Assembly (NCBI RefSeq): GCF_002934265.1
Contig: NZ_PTIX01000028.1
Span: forward strand, 30,959 to 94,958
Direction of reading: 5' to 3'
Length of the DNA stretch: 64,000 bases
From: Actinokineospora auranticolor
GTDB lineage: Bacteria; Actinomycetota; Actinomycetes; Mycobacteriales; Pseudonocardiaceae
The translations under genes were made by a program, and so were the position numbers. Below are positions 8,515-18,155 of this stretch, piece by piece (position 1 is the first letter of the stretch; every line of letters begins with the position of its first letter). The notes under the pieces were generated by a model. The model did no database searches. It was not told where the DNA came from and worked only from the letters and a program-made list of their open reading frames with translations.

Positions 8515-9369
8515 GTGGACCCCCGCGAAGCCGTCGTCGCCGTGACCGAGCTCACCGGCGCCCGGGCCGTCGCGGCGTACCCCCTGACCGACAACGTCTT
8601 CGAGGTCGACACCGACGACGGCGACCTGTTCGTGGCCAAGTACGACGCCCGCACGGCCGCTGTCACCGCCACTGCGGCGGGCATGGACTGGCTGGCCGAA
8701 CCGGGGGCGGTCGCGGTGCCGCAGGTGCGCGGCGCGGACGACCGCTGGCTGGTGATGGAGCAGGTCGAGCAGTCCCCGTGGACCCCCGACGCCGTCGCCG
8801 CCTTCGGTCGCGGCCTGGCCGACCTGCACTCGGCGGGGGCGCCCGCGTTCGGCGCGTCGACCGGCCCGGAGCGGGCGTGGATCGGGCTGGCCCCGCTGAC
8901 CTGCGTCCCGGCGGACACGAGCTGGGCGGCCTGGTACGTCACCGACCGGATCGAGCCCTACCTGCGCGGCGCCGCCGACCGCTGCCTGCTCGACGCCGAC
9001 GGTGTGCACGCCGTCGAACAGGTCTGCGCCCGCGTCGACGACCTGGCGGGCCCGCCGGAGCCGCCCGCCCGGCTGCACGGCGACCTGTGGCACGGCAACG
9101 TGCTGTGGACGGTGGAGCGGGCCTGGCTGATCGACCCGGCCGCGCACGGCGGCCACCGCGAGACCGACCTCGCGATGCTGTCGCTCTTCGGCTGCCCGGA
9201 GCTGAGCCGGGTCCTGGCGGCGTACCACGAGCACCGCCCGCTGGCCGACGGTTGGCGGGCCCGCGTGCCGCTGCACCAGCTGTTCCCGCTGCTCGTGCAC
9301 ACCGTCGTGTTCGGCGGTACGTACGCCCGGCAGGTCGCGGACACGGCCCGGGCGGCGCTGCGCGCGTGA
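8515..9369 (+). CDS. Fructosamine kinase family protein
   Basis: The 284-residue product has an aminoglycoside-phosphotransferase-type kinase fold. A lysine-bearing strand reads LFVAKYD, the catalytic loop is RLHGDLWHGNVLW, and the metal-binding segment is LIDPAAHGGHRETDLAMLSLFG. The DPA-x-H-x-G-x-RE-x-DLAML pattern is characteristic of fructosamine-3-kinase relatives, which phosphorylate ketosamines on glycated proteins so that the sugar falls off. It starts at a GTG three bases after ptpA and is probably cotranscribed with it. No such gene is at this place in M. tuberculosis. Its substrate in bacteria may be a small ribulosamine or ketosamine rather than protein. Confidence 0.88.
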   Translation: MDPREAVVAVTELTGARAVAAYPLTDNVFEVDTDDGDLFVAKYDARTAAVTATAAGMDWLAEPGAVAVPQVRGADDRWLVMEQVEQSPWTPDAVAAFGRGLADLHSAGAPAFGASTGPERAWIGLAPLTCVPADTSWAAWYVTDRIEPYLRGAADRCLLDADGVHAVEQVCARVDDLAGPPEPPARLHGDLWHGNVLWTVERAWLIDPAAHGGHRETDLAMLSLFGCPELSRVLAAYHEHRPLADGWRARVPLHQLFPLLVHTVVFGGTYARQVADTARAALRA

Positions 9370-9377
9370 GGCCGGCC

Positions 9378-9383
9378 TACCGT
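9378..9383 (+). promoter_or_regulatory. -10 box for leaderless SURF1 gene
   Basis: TACCGT followed by six bases and a GTG start, the same arrangement as at ptpA. It overlaps the tail of the upstream gene, so it may add an internal promoter to that operon. Confidence 0.45.
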
Positions 9384-9389
9384 GGTGGG

Positions 9390-10187
9390 GTGCGGTTGAG
9401 GTTGCTGCTGCGTCCGAGTTGGCTGCTGCTGGCCTTCGTCACGGTGGCGTTCGCCGTGACGTGCTTCACGCTGCTCGCGCCATGGCAGTTCGAGCGGAAC
9501 ACCGAGCGGTCGGCGACGAACGCCGCGGTCCGCGCGTCCTTCGACGCCCCGCCCGCCCCCATCGGGTCGGCGCCCGCCGACGAGTGGCGCCGCGTCACGC
9601 TGACCGGCGAGTACCTGCCCGAGGCCGAGGCGCTGGCCCGGCTGCGGACGGTCCAGGGCAACGCCGCGTTCGAGGTGCTGACCCCGTTCCGGCTCGTAGA
9701 CGGTTCGGTCGTACTGGTCGATCGCGGCTACCTGCGCCCGGTCGAGGGGGTCCGCGTGCCCCAGTTCGCCGCCGCCCCGACCGGCCGCGTGGACCTGCTG
9801 GGCCGGATCCGCGTGAACGAGACAACCCCCCGCGACGCGTTCGACGAAGACGGTCGCAGGCAGGTCTACGCGATCGACCCGGCCGTGGTCGGCCGCGCGG
9901 CGGGCCTCGACATCCGACCGGGCTACGTGCAGCTGGAGGAGAGCACCCCCGGTGTCCTGGGGGTGCTACCGCTGCCGCAGCTGGAGGCGGGACCGTTCCT
10001 GTCGTACGCGTTGCAGTGGATCGCGTTCGGCTCGATGGCCCTGCTCGGCCTCGGCTACTTCACCTGGCGCGAGATCCGCCCGGGCGGCGCGCTGGACACC
10101 GCCCGCCCCCGGCGCCGGTCCGTCGCGGAGATCCTGGCCGAGGACGAGGAGCGGGACCGGGTCAGCGGCGGCACCGCAGGGCGATGA
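9390..10187 (+). CDS. SURF1 family cytochrome oxidase assembly protein
   Basis: The 265-residue protein has the SURF1 layout. An N-terminal membrane helix (about residues 10-30) ends in APWQFERN, a central soluble domain carries FRLVDGSVVLVDRGYL, and a C-terminal helix is preceded by LSYALQWIAFG. SURF1 proteins help insert heme a into cytochrome c oxidase; the actinobacterial members match Rv2235. The start is the GTG at 9390, with a -10 box six bases before it. A GTG at 9366 overlapping the stop of the kinase gene is the alternative. The 3' end overlaps the convergent cobD gene by 26 bases. The last 40 residues form a charged cytoplasmic tail. Confidence 0.9.
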   Translation: MRLRLLLRPSWLLLAFVTVAFAVTCFTLLAPWQFERNTERSATNAAVRASFDAPPAPIGSAPADEWRRVTLTGEYLPEAEALARLRTVQGNAAFEVLTPFRLVDGSVVLVDRGYLRPVEGVRVPQFAAAPTGRVDLLGRIRVNETTPRDAFDEDGRRQVYAIDPAVVGRAAGLDIRPGYVQLEESTPGVLGVLPLPQLEAGPFLSYALQWIAFGSMALLGLGYFTWREIRPGGALDTARPRRRSVAEILAEDEERDRVSGGTAGR

Positions 10188-11091
10188 GCGCGGCCAGCCC
10201 GGCCGTCGCGGTGCCGATGTGCCGGGACAGCTGCACGGCCTTGGTGACGTCGATCGCGTCCGGCGCGCCGCCGTCGCCGAGCACCGGCCGGTCCTGCACG
10301 CCGTAGGGGTACTCGGTGCGGCCCCCCAGGCTGATCTTCAGCGCCCCCGCGAAAGCGGCCTCGACGCGGCCCGCGTTCGGGCTGGGGTGCGCGGCGGCGT
10401 CGCGCTGCCAGGCGATCCACGCGCCCGGCTGGTCGCCGCCGACGGTCCTGGCCAGCAGCACGGTCAGCGCCGCCGCGACGCGCGCGGGCACGTAGTTCGC
10501 CACGTCGTCGAGGCGGGCGGAGGCCCAGCCGAAGTCGCGGTACCGGGGCGAGCGGTGCCCGACCATCGCGTCCATGGTGTTGACGGCCCGGTAGCCGAGC
10601 AACCCGGGCACCCCCGCGACCGCGCCCCACAGCAGCGGCGCGACGACGGCGTCCGAGGTGTTCTCGGCCACGGACTCGACGACGGCCTTGGCCAGCCCGT
10701 CGACGTCGAGCCTGCTCGGGTCGCGGCCGCACAGGTGGGGCAGCCGGTCGCGGGCGGCGTCGAGGTCGAGGCGGGCCAGGTGGTCGCCGATGACCGCGCC
10801 CTCGGCGGCCAGCGACCGACCGCCGAGCACGACCCAGGTCGCCACCGCGGTCCCGGCCACCCGGACCAGCGGGTTGCGGGCGCGTTCCACCAGCACACCG
10901 AGCCCGACGGCGCCACCGGCGAGCACGGCCGTGTAGACCACCCCGGGAGCCTTGGCGTCGCGGTGGACCAGCCGCTCCAGCCGCTGCGCGACCCGACCGA
11001 ACCCGGCCACCGGGTGCCACCGCCGGGGGTCGCCCCAGCGCGCGTCCGCGGCGGCGCCCAGCAGCAGTCCGAGCGCCCGTGCCACCGACAC
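10162..11091 (-). CDS. cobD: Adenosylcobinamide-phosphate synthase CobD/CbiB
   Basis: A 309-residue multi-helix membrane protein with the conserved blocks of CobD/CbiB: a DARWGDPRRWHPVAGFGR N-terminus, VESVAENTSDAVVAPLLWG near residues 138-156, YRAVNTMDAMVGHR, and AHPSPNAGRVEAAFAG. It attaches the aminopropanol (phosphate) arm to cobyric acid. Together with the CobC-like gene and the phosphatase-fused RNase H it suggests cobalamin assembly functions, though most cob genes are not in the window. The GTG at 11091 has GAGGAGGAGCG immediately upstream. It corresponds to Rv2236c by position. The tail overlaps the SURF1 gene on the other strand. Confidence 0.93.
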   Translation of the reverse strand: MSVARALGLLLGAAADARWGDPRRWHPVAGFGRVAQRLERLVHRDAKAPGVVYTAVLAGGAVGLGVLVERARNPLVRVAGTAVATWVVLGGRSLAAEGAVIGDHLARLDLDAARDRLPHLCGRDPSRLDVDGLAKAVVESVAENTSDAVVAPLLWGAVAGVPGLLGYRAVNTMDAMVGHRSPRYRDFGWASARLDDVANYVPARVAAALTVLLARTVGGDQPGAWIAWQRDAAAHPSPNAGRVEAAFAGALKISLGGRTEYPYGVQDRPVLGDGGAPDAIDVTKAVQLSRHIGTATAGLAALIALRCRR

Positions 11092-11187
11092 CGCTCCTCC
11101 TCGCGCTGGCCCTGATCAAGTTCCCCCTGGCGGGGGAACCGTAGCGCGGGGCGGCGGCCGGGGTGCGCGGCTGTCGGCCACCCGGGC

Positions 11188-11193
11188 TATCGT
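11188..11193 (+). promoter_or_regulatory. -10 box of the Wadjet operon
   Basis: TATCGT lies eight bases before the GTG start of jetA. This is compatible with a leaderless transcript for the whole jetABCD operon. No -35 box is evident and there is no ribosome-binding site before the GTG. Confidence 0.45.
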
Positions 11194-11201
11194 GGCCCGC
11201 C

Positions 11202-12776
11202 GTGGAGGATGACCAGGCGGACGCCCCCGCCGCCGCGCGGTTGCAGCTCTACGCCTACCTGCAGCCCCGTGAGCACCACCACACCTACCTGGCGATCATG
11301 CGGCTGTTCACCTCGACCCTGCTGGCCGACCTGTCCGCCGGTGAGGTGTCCTCGGCGCTGGCCGCCGCCGAGCGCGACGGCCGGGTCGACATCGGCGAGT
11401 CGCACATCGACGTGGTCATCCCGCGGCTGCGGCAGCTGGTCGAGTGGGGCAACCTGGTGCACGGCCGCCGGGAGACCATCGCCGCCAGCATCGCGGAGTT
11501 CCAGCAGGGCTCCATGCGCTACCAGGTCAGCAAGCTCGCGGTGCGCGTGCAGCGCGACGTCGACGAGCTGCTGCGGGTCCCCGAGGGCGCCCGCGAGGTG
11601 TCCCGGGAGCTGCTGCCCGCGATCGAGCGCGGGCTCACCGAGCTGGGCGAGGCGCTGGCCGTGGCCGCCGCGCGCAGCCAGCGCGACCCGGGCTCGCTGC
11701 CCGCGCGCCGGGCCCGCGAGCAGCTGGCCGAGCGGGTCACCACGCTGTTCCTCCAGCACGCCGAGCTGGCCGCGACCGTCCGCGACTTCTACGCCTACCT
11801 CGGCCAGGTCCTCACCCGCCACCACTTGGCGCCCGAGGAGATCGCGGGCTTCCGCAACCTGCTCGTCGAGTACATCCAGGTCGTGGTGGAGGACGTGCTG
11901 CGGCACACCCCCGCCATCGCCTCGTCGCTGACCACGCTGGCCCGCTCGCGCTCGGAGCTGCTGCGGCTGCTGCGCCCGGCCGAGCAGCTGGGCGCGGCGG
12001 TGGAGCGGACCCGCGGCCGGGGGTCGGCGGACTGGCAGGAGTTCACCGACTGGTTCGTCGACCGGCCGGGAAACCCGAGCCAGGTCACCGCGCTGCGGGA
12101 GGCCACCACCCGGGCCATCGGCGCGCTGCTGGCCACGGTGCGCCGGGCCACCACCGGCGGCGGCCTGCTGCCGAGCAGGCGGGCCGAGCTGGTCCGGCTC
12201 GCGGGCTGGTTCGACGCGGCCTCGCCGGAGCGCGCGCACGCGGTCTACGCCGCCGCGTTCGGCCTGCACTCGGCGCGCAACCTGCTGCCCGCGCCGGAGC
12301 ACGACGGCGACGACGAGCACACCCCGTGGGCGGACGGCCCGGCCATCGACGTCACGGTCAGCGTGCGCGGCCGGGGCGACCGCGGCGCGCGCGGCCGGAC
12401 CTCGCGGATCATGGACGACCCGATCACCGAGCAGGGCCTGCTGGCCCAGGCCCGGGAGGCCGACGAGCGGCGCGCCGCGGCGGCGGACGAGCTGGCCGCG
12501 GCGGCGGCGAACCTGGACGAGGCGACGCTGTCCGGTGAGGCCCTCGGCGCGCTGTGCGAGCTGCTCACGCTGGCGATGGCGCAGCGCGAGGGCGCGGCGG
12601 ACCCGGGCGCGGCGACCGACCAGGTGCGCGGGCTCGCGCTGACGCTGACCCCGCAGGTCGGCCGCACGACCCGCATCCGCAGCAAGGCGGGCACGCTGAC
12701 GTTGCGCGACACCCTCGTCGGGATCACCCGGGTCGAGACGGGCAAGAGCGGTAAAAAGGTAAGCGATGCCCGTTAA
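11202..12776 (+). CDS. jetA: Wadjet type II JetA (TIGR02677/DUF2397)
   Basis: A 524-residue, Ala/Arg/Leu-rich helical protein that I recognise as the TIGR02677 family, the kleisin-like MukF counterpart of type II Wadjet systems. Its N-terminus (LQLYAYLQPREHHHTYLAIM, then LFTSTLLADLSAGEVSSAL) forms a winged-helix-like domain, followed by long helices. It is the first gene of four whose coding regions overlap in sequence, in the order usual for Wadjet. JetA bridges the heads of the SMC-like JetC and recruits JetB. The start GTG at 11202 lacks a Shine-Dalgarno but follows a -10 box by eight bases. The end overlaps jetB by 11 bases. Confidence 0.88.
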   Translation: MEDDQADAPAAARLQLYAYLQPREHHHTYLAIMRLFTSTLLADLSAGEVSSALAAAERDGRVDIGESHIDVVIPRLRQLVEWGNLVHGRRETIAASIAEFQQGSMRYQVSKLAVRVQRDVDELLRVPEGAREVSRELLPAIERGLTELGEALAVAAARSQRDPGSLPARRAREQLAERVTTLFLQHAELAATVRDFYAYLGQVLTRHHLAPEEIAGFRNLLVEYIQVVVEDVLRHTPAIASSLTTLARSRSELLRLLRPAEQLGAAVERTRGRGSADWQEFTDWFVDRPGNPSQVTALREATTRAIGALLATVRRATTGGGLLPSRRAELVRLAGWFDAASPERAHAVYAAAFGLHSARNLLPAPEHDGDDEHTPWADGPAIDVTVSVRGRGDRGARGRTSRIMDDPITEQGLLAQAREADERRAAAADELAAAAANLDEATLSGEALGALCELLTLAMAQREGAADPGAATDQVRGLALTLTPQVGRTTRIRSKAGTLTLRDTLVGITRVETGKSGKKVSDAR

Positions 12777-14007
12777 AACGCGCCCCGATGTCCTGGCGGA
12801 CCTGTCCGACATCGACGCGGCCAATGTCGCGCGGTGCGCGAAGGTCTTGCTGCGCCACCCCCTCTTGCGGCCGGGTGGGCAAGACGGCGACCTCTTGCCG
12901 TTGGTGTACCGGTATCGCGTATCGCTGCAAGAGATGTTCGCGACGCTGTTGGGCTACCGGCTTGTCGTAGAGCGCCGGTTCGCACGTCTATATAAGAGCG
13001 GCCCGGGTGACGACACCACGCGCGGTGAGGCCAGCCTGTCCCCACGCGCCTATGCGTACGTCTGCCTGACAATGGCAGCGCTGACCGGTGTCGGACGGCA
13101 GGTGCTGTTGTCCCGTCTGGTCGCCGATGTGCGCGGTGCCGCGTCCGAGGCCGGGATCTCCGTGGTCGACGACGTGGGCGACCGGCGCGCGCTGACCGCC
13201 GCGCTGCGGCACCTCATCGGTCTCGGCGTGATCACCGAGACCGACGGCACGGTCGCGGGCCTGGTCTCCGAGGCCCCGTCGGAAGCGCTCATCACCATCC
13301 ACACCGACCTGCTGGGCCAGCTGCTGGCCGGTCCGCTGGCCGAGGCGGAGTCCGCCGACGAGCTGGTGGAGCTGGCGTGCGCGCCCGGCCGGTTGGGCGT
13401 CGAGCACGCGGTGCGGCGCAGGCTGGTGGAGAACCCCGTGACGCTGCACGCGGACCTGCCCGCCGCCGAGGCCGAGTGGCTGCTGCGCAACCAGCGGCGC
13501 GAGTCGGTCGTGCTGGAGCGCTGCTTCGGCCTGGTCACCGAGATCCGCGCCGAGGGCGTCGCGGTGACCGACCCCGAGGAATACCTCACCGACGTCGTCT
13601 TCCCCTCCACCGGCACAGTCGCTCGAATCACCCTCTTGGCGCTGCCGGAGCTCTTGGACCAGTCCGACCTCTTGGACGACAACGACGAAGAGCCCCCACG
13701 ACGTCCCGACGGCCGCATCCCGGTGACCAGGGAACGGTTGTTGTACGTGTGCCGGATCCTGGTGGAGGACTACCCGGCCGCGTGGTCGCGGCAGGCCACC
13801 GACGGCCTGGACACCCTCGCCGACGCCGTGGTCGACCTGCTTTCCCGCCTCATGCTCGCGGTGCCAGACGGCGACGGCTGGTTGATCAGCCCCGCCGCGC
13901 ACCGCTGGCTGCCGCAGCCGGACGACTCGCCCGGCAGACCGGCGGCCGTGCCCGAGACGCCGCCGGAACCGGGGTGGTCGCTGTTCGACGAGGAGGCCGT
14001 GCGGTGA
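12766..14007 (+). CDS. jetB: Wadjet type II JetB (TIGR02678/DUF2398)
   Basis: The 413-residue product belongs to the TIGR02678 family, the MukE-like winged-helix subunit of type II Wadjet. Family-like blocks include AANVARCAKVLLRHPLL near the N-terminus, RRFARLYK followed by LSPRAYAYVCLTMAALTG, and a helix-rich C-terminus. It starts at an ATG inside the end of jetA and ends in a GTGA overlap with jetC. Codon use is slightly unusual: at least five Leu-Leu pairs are written CTC TTG, whereas neighbouring genes use CTG CTG. The start is preceded by AAGGTAAGCG, a fair ribosome site. Confidence 0.88.
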   Translation: MPVKTRPDVLADLSDIDAANVARCAKVLLRHPLLRPGGQDGDLLPLVYRYRVSLQEMFATLLGYRLVVERRFARLYKSGPGDDTTRGEASLSPRAYAYVCLTMAALTGVGRQVLLSRLVADVRGAASEAGISVVDDVGDRRALTAALRHLIGLGVITETDGTVAGLVSEAPSEALITIHTDLLGQLLAGPLAEAESADELVELACAPGRLGVEHAVRRRLVENPVTLHADLPAAEAEWLLRNQRRESVVLERCFGLVTEIRAEGVAVTDPEEYLTDVVFPSTGTVARITLLALPELLDQSDLLDDNDEEPPRRPDGRIPVTRERLLYVCRILVEDYPAAWSRQATDGLDTLADAVVDLLSRLMLAVPDGDGWLISPAAHRWLPQPDDSPGRPAAVPETPPEPGWSLFDEEAVR

Positions 14008-17000
14008 CGACCGCTCCGACACCCGAGACGCCCGAGACCGACCCGGCCCCGGTGCCCCCCGAGCACGACGACACCCCGCGCCCCGGGCGCTGGCGGCTGC
14101 ACCGCGGTGGCATCGTCAACATCTGGCAGTACCGCGAGCAGGTCTTCGACTTCTCCGGCGGGCGCGCGATCTTCCAGGGCACCAACGGCTCCGGCAAGTC
14201 CCGCACGCTGGAGCTGCTGCTGCCGCTGTGCCTCGACGGCGACCTGCGCTACCTGGGCTCCAAGGGCGCGGGCACGGTGTCCATCCGCCGTCTCATGCTC
14301 GACGACTACGACGGCGGCCCGAACCGCATCGGCTACGCCTGGATCGAGCTGCACCGGCACACCGCCACCGGCGCCGACGAGTACCTGACCTGCGGCATCG
14401 GCGTGAAGGCGTCGGCCACCTCCCAGCAGATCAGCGACTCGTGGCGGTTCGTCACCCCCACCCGGGTCGGCACGCACTTCCAGCTCGCCTCCGCCGACCG
14501 CGTCCCGCTCGGCCCCGCCGCGCTGCGCGAGGTGCTCGGCGCGGACCGGGTCTACGACGAGGCCGCGTTCCGCGCCAAGGTCGCCGAGACGGTCTACGGC
14601 GTCCCCGGTGGCCGCTACGGCGACCTGCTGCACCTGCAGCGCACCCTGCGCAACCCGGACATCGGCCTCAAGGTCCAAGATGGACAGTTGGAGCAGATCC
14701 TCACCGACGCCCTGCCGCCGCTGGACGCGGGCGTGGTGGAACAGCTGGCCACCTCGTTCGAGGACCTGGAGTCGATCCGGGAGAACATCGGCAGGCTCAG
14801 CTCCGCCGACACCGCGATGACCGCGTTCCTGTCCGGCTACTCCGGCTACGCGCTCGGCGCGCTGCACGCGGCGGGCGGCAAGGCCCAGGCGGCGGGCCGC
14901 GCGCTGGACAACGCGCACGCCGAGATCCGCAAGCTGGAGACCAAGCTGGTCGCCGACGCCGACCGGCACGCCGAGGCCGAGGAGCGGGTGCGGGCGCTGG
15001 AGGAGCGCGACGCCGAGCTGGAGACCGGCATCGACTCGCTCAAGTCGCTGCCCGCCTACCAGGGCCTGCGCGACCTGCGCGACCGGGAGAAGCTGGTCGA
15101 GCAGTCCCGCGAGGCGGCGAGCACCGCGCTGGACAACGCCGGTGTGCAGCGCAACCACGCCGACCGCGCGGTGGAGACGGTGCTGACCGTGCTGCGCCGC
15201 CTGGGTGGCGACCTCGAGGACGCGACCGAACTCGCCCTGTCCACTTCGGACGCCGTGACCGCCGCCGGGCTGGACCCGGCGCTGTGCCCGCGGGTCCCGG
15301 AGGCGCCGAGGCCGGAGGCGGGCGCGGTGACCGACCGGGTCCGCGCCAAGCCGGACCCGGAGGCGGAACCGCTGACCATCCAGCGCCGCACGCCCCCGCC
15401 GGTCGCCCCGGACGAGCTGGCGTCCGCGCTGTCGGACGCCGCGGGCCGGGCCGGTGACCTGGCGGGCGTGGTGGCCCGCCGGGCCGCGCTGGCCATGTCC
15501 CTGCACGACCGGGCGCTGTCCCTCGACGCCGACCGGCAGGAGCTGGACAAGCTCCAGGCCAAGGCGCGCGACGCGCAGCTGGCCGCGACCGAGGCCGCCG
15601 GTCACCGCAACGAGGCCCGGCAGCGCTTCGGCGTGGCCGCCGAGGTGTGGTGCGAGCGCGCTACGGCGTGGGCGTCGAACGGTCCGTTCGCCGACCACGA
15701 GCACGCCCGACCGCCGCGGCCCCCGGCCGTGGACGCGGTCCTGGCCCGCCCGGACTCGACCCGCGAGGCCCGGGACGCGGCCCGGCAGTGGGCGGCCCCG
15801 CACCTGACCGGCCTGCGCCAGCAGGTGGTGTCGGCGCGGCAGGCCGTGGACGAGCTGGTGCGGCGCACCAAGGACGCCGAGGCCCGGCTGATCGAGCTGC
15901 GCAAGGGCGTCGACGCGGCCCCGCCCGGCCTGCCCGACCGGGGCGACGGCGTCCCGTTCTACCGCCTGGTCGACTTCGCCCCCGACCTCGACGCGGAAAC
16001 CCGCGCGGGGCTGGAGGCCGCGTTGCAGGACAGCGGCCTGCTGACCGCGTGGGTGCTGCCCGACGGCGGTCTCGGCGAGCCGGGGCTCGCCGGTGTCCTG
16101 GCCACTGTGGACGGTCCGGCGCCGAGCCCGTTGACCGCCGCGCTGGTGCCCGCGGTCGAGCCGGGCGACCCGGTGCCGGCCGGTGTCGTGGCCGCGCTGC
16201 TGGCGGCGGTGTCCTACGACGCGGAGTACCCGGGGCTGGCCGTGTGGCCGACGGGGCGTTGGCGGGCGGGTGTGATGCGGGGTTCGGCGGCCAAGCCGGA
16301 CGCGGAGTTCGTCGGCGCGGGGGCCCGCGCGGCGGCCAGGAACCGGGCGATCGAGGAGCTGGCGGCCGGGCTGGAGGTCTTGCACACCGAGCTGGCCGAG
16401 GCCGAGACCCGGCTGCGCGACCGGTCCGCGACGGTGGAGGTCTGGGACCGCCACCTCGACGCGTTCCCCGACGACCGCGAGCTGATCGCCGCCCGCGTGA
16501 CCGCCGAGCAGGCCGTGCGCCAGACCGACGACCTCACCGGCAAGGCCGAGCGGTGGCGCACCGAGCACGTCACCGCCGACGGCCGCACCCGCGCGATGGA
16601 GACCGAACTGGCCCAGGACGCGGCGGCGGCCGGGCTGTCGGCGGACACCGAGGCGCTGCGGCACGCCCAGCGCGCGGCGGGTCAGGCGCGCGGGTCCGCG
16701 GAGGCGCTGCGCGACGCGTTGGCGAAGCGGGCCGTCGGCACGATCCGCGACCTCGTCGAGGCGCTGCACGACCACAACGCCGCCGTCGACGACCGCGACA
16801 CCGCCGAGCGCGTCGCCGACGAGAAGTGCCTGGCCTTCCACCGCGAGGCCACGGCGCTGGCCGAGCTGACCTCGGCGGTCGGCGGGGCGGCCGAGCAGGT
16901 CGCGCACCAGCTCACCGACCTGGAGCGGCAGCGCCGCGAGGCCCGGCAGGCGCTGCCGGAGTCCCGGCGCGCGGCGGGCGAGCTGTCCAACCAGGTCGTG

Positions 17001-18155
17001 AAGACGCAGACCCTGCTCGACACGAGGTCGGCGGAGATCGACGGCAGGCGCACGGCGGCTTCCGCTGCGGCGCAATCGTTTGCGGACGCGTTGGCCGCGC
17101 CGGGCGTGTGGTCCGCCGCGATCAGCGAGGACCGCCCGGGCGACGACGCCGACGCGTGGGCGCTGCTGGAGGCGGCGGTCGCGGAGAGCAAGCGGCTGCC
17201 GAGCGAGGAGAACGTCCTCACCAAGCTCCAGGCGTTGCAGGCGGCCCTGGCCGGTACGCACAACGTGCTGCCGGAGCGGCACGCGGGAATCCTGACCGTC
17301 GTCGTGTCGGCCGAGGAGGGCCCGGCCCCGGTGGCGGTCGCCGCGCGCCGGGTGGCGGAGCGGCTGTCCGAGCGGCGCGGGTTCCTCACGGAGCAGTACC
17401 AGGGGATCTTCGCGCTGCACCTGGTGCGCGAGCTGGCGGAGCGGCTGTCGGCGCAGATCGCCGTCGCCGAGGACCTGACCAGGCGGATGAACGACGTGCT
17501 GGACACCGCCCGGTCCAGCCAGGGCGTGCACGTGCGGCTGGAGTGGCAACCCGCCGCCTGGCTGGACGAGTCGACGCTGGAGGCCCTGCGGCTGCTGCGG
17601 ATCCCGTTCGCGCAGCGGACCGAGGAGCAGGACACCCGGTTGCAGCAGGTGTTCACCGAGCGGATCGAGTCCGAACGCGACAGTGCCAGCGGTGGCTACA
17701 CCGAGATCCTGGCCCGCGCCCTGGACTACCGCGGCTGGTTCGCCTTCACCGTCCGGGTCCGCGACACGGGCCCCGACGGCAAGCCCCGCTCCCGCAGGCT
17801 GCGCCAGCTGTCGTCCGGCGAGACCCGCCTCATCTCGTACGTCACCCTCTTCGCCGCGGCCGCCGCCTTCTACGGCGCCATCTCCGCGGGCTTGGCCGCG
17901 TCCATGTCCCCGCTCCGCCTGGTCCTCCTGGACGAGGCATTCGAGCGACTCGACGACCCGACCATCGCCCGCATGCTGGAACTCCTGGTCGACCTGGACA
18001 TGGACTGGATCATCACCTGGCCCAGCGGCTGGGGCGTCTCGGACCGCATCCCCCGCATGCACATCTACGACGTCCTGCGCCCCAAATCCGGCCACGGCGT
18101 CGCCTGCACCCACACCACCTGGGACGGCGCGGACCTGGAACGGGACGACCCGTGA
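14004..18155 (+). CDS. jetC: Wadjet type II JetC, SMC/MukB-like ATPase (TIGR02680)
   Basis: A 1383-residue SMC-like ATPase. The Walker A loop GTNGSGKS is at residues 59-66. Two long coiled-coil arms span about residues 280-600 and 750-1150 around a central hinge-like region, and the ABC signature LRQLSSGE (about 1266-1273) precedes Walker B LRLVLLDEAFERLDD (about 1305-1319). All ATPase motifs look intact, and the length is normal for TIGR02680. By analogy with studied Wadjet complexes, JetC dimers with JetA and JetB extrude circular DNA and present it to JetD for cutting. The GTG at 14004 overlaps the jetB stop by four bases, and the gene ends in a GTGA overlap with jetD. Confidence 0.92.
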   Translation: MTTAPTPETPETDPAPVPPEHDDTPRPGRWRLHRGGIVNIWQYREQVFDFSGGRAIFQGTNGSGKSRTLELLLPLCLDGDLRYLGSKGAGTVSIRRLMLDDYDGGPNRIGYAWIELHRHTATGADEYLTCGIGVKASATSQQISDSWRFVTPTRVGTHFQLASADRVPLGPAALREVLGADRVYDEAAFRAKVAETVYGVPGGRYGDLLHLQRTLRNPDIGLKVQDGQLEQILTDALPPLDAGVVEQLATSFEDLESIRENIGRLSSADTAMTAFLSGYSGYALGALHAAGGKAQAAGRALDNAHAEIRKLETKLVADADRHAEAEERVRALEERDAELETGIDSLKSLPAYQGLRDLRDREKLVEQSREAASTALDNAGVQRNHADRAVETVLTVLRRLGGDLEDATELALSTSDAVTAAGLDPALCPRVPEAPRPEAGAVTDRVRAKPDPEAEPLTIQRRTPPPVAPDELASALSDAAGRAGDLAGVVARRAALAMSLHDRALSLDADRQELDKLQAKARDAQLAATEAAGHRNEARQRFGVAAEVWCERATAWASNGPFADHEHARPPRPPAVDAVLARPDSTREARDAARQWAAPHLTGLRQQVVSARQAVDELVRRTKDAEARLIELRKGVDAAPPGLPDRGDGVPFYRLVDFAPDLDAETRAGLEAALQDSGLLTAWVLPDGGLGEPGLAGVLATVDGPAPSPLTAALVPAVEPGDPVPAGVVAALLAAVSYDAEYPGLAVWPTGRWRAGVMRGSAAKPDAEFVGAGARAAARNRAIEELAAGLEVLHTELAEAETRLRDRSATVEVWDRHLDAFPDDRELIAARVTAEQAVRQTDDLTGKAERWRTEHVTADGRTRAMETELAQDAAAAGLSADTEALRHAQRAAGQARGSAEALRDALAKRAVGTIRDLVEALHDHNAAVDDRDTAERVADEKCLAFHREATALAELTSAVGGAAEQVAHQLTDLERQRREARQALPESRRAAGELSNQVVKTQTLLDTRSAEIDGRRTAASAAAQSFADALAAPGVWSAAISEDRPGDDADAWALLEAAVAESKRLPSEENVLTKLQALQAALAGTHNVLPERHAGILTVVVSAEEGPAPVAVAARRVAERLSERRGFLTEQYQGIFALHLVRELAERLSAQIAVAEDLTRRMNDVLDTARSSQGVHVRLEWQPAAWLDESTLEALRLLRIPFAQRTEEQDTRLQQVFTERIESERDSASGGYTEILARALDYRGWFAFTVRVRDTGPDGKPRSRRLRQLSSGETRLISYVTLFAAAAAFYGAISAGLAASMSPLRLVLLDEAFERLDDPTIARMLELLVDLDMDWIITWPSGWGVSDRIPRMHIYDVLRPKSGHGVACTHTTWDGADLERDDP

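Noticed and set aside
13770..18113. Very long open frame on the minus strand opposite jetC (about 1447 codons)
   Set aside because: It is the antisense shadow of jetC and the end of jetB. High GC keeps stop codons rare in that frame. The composition (Gly/Arg/His/Leu without motifs) does not look like a protein.
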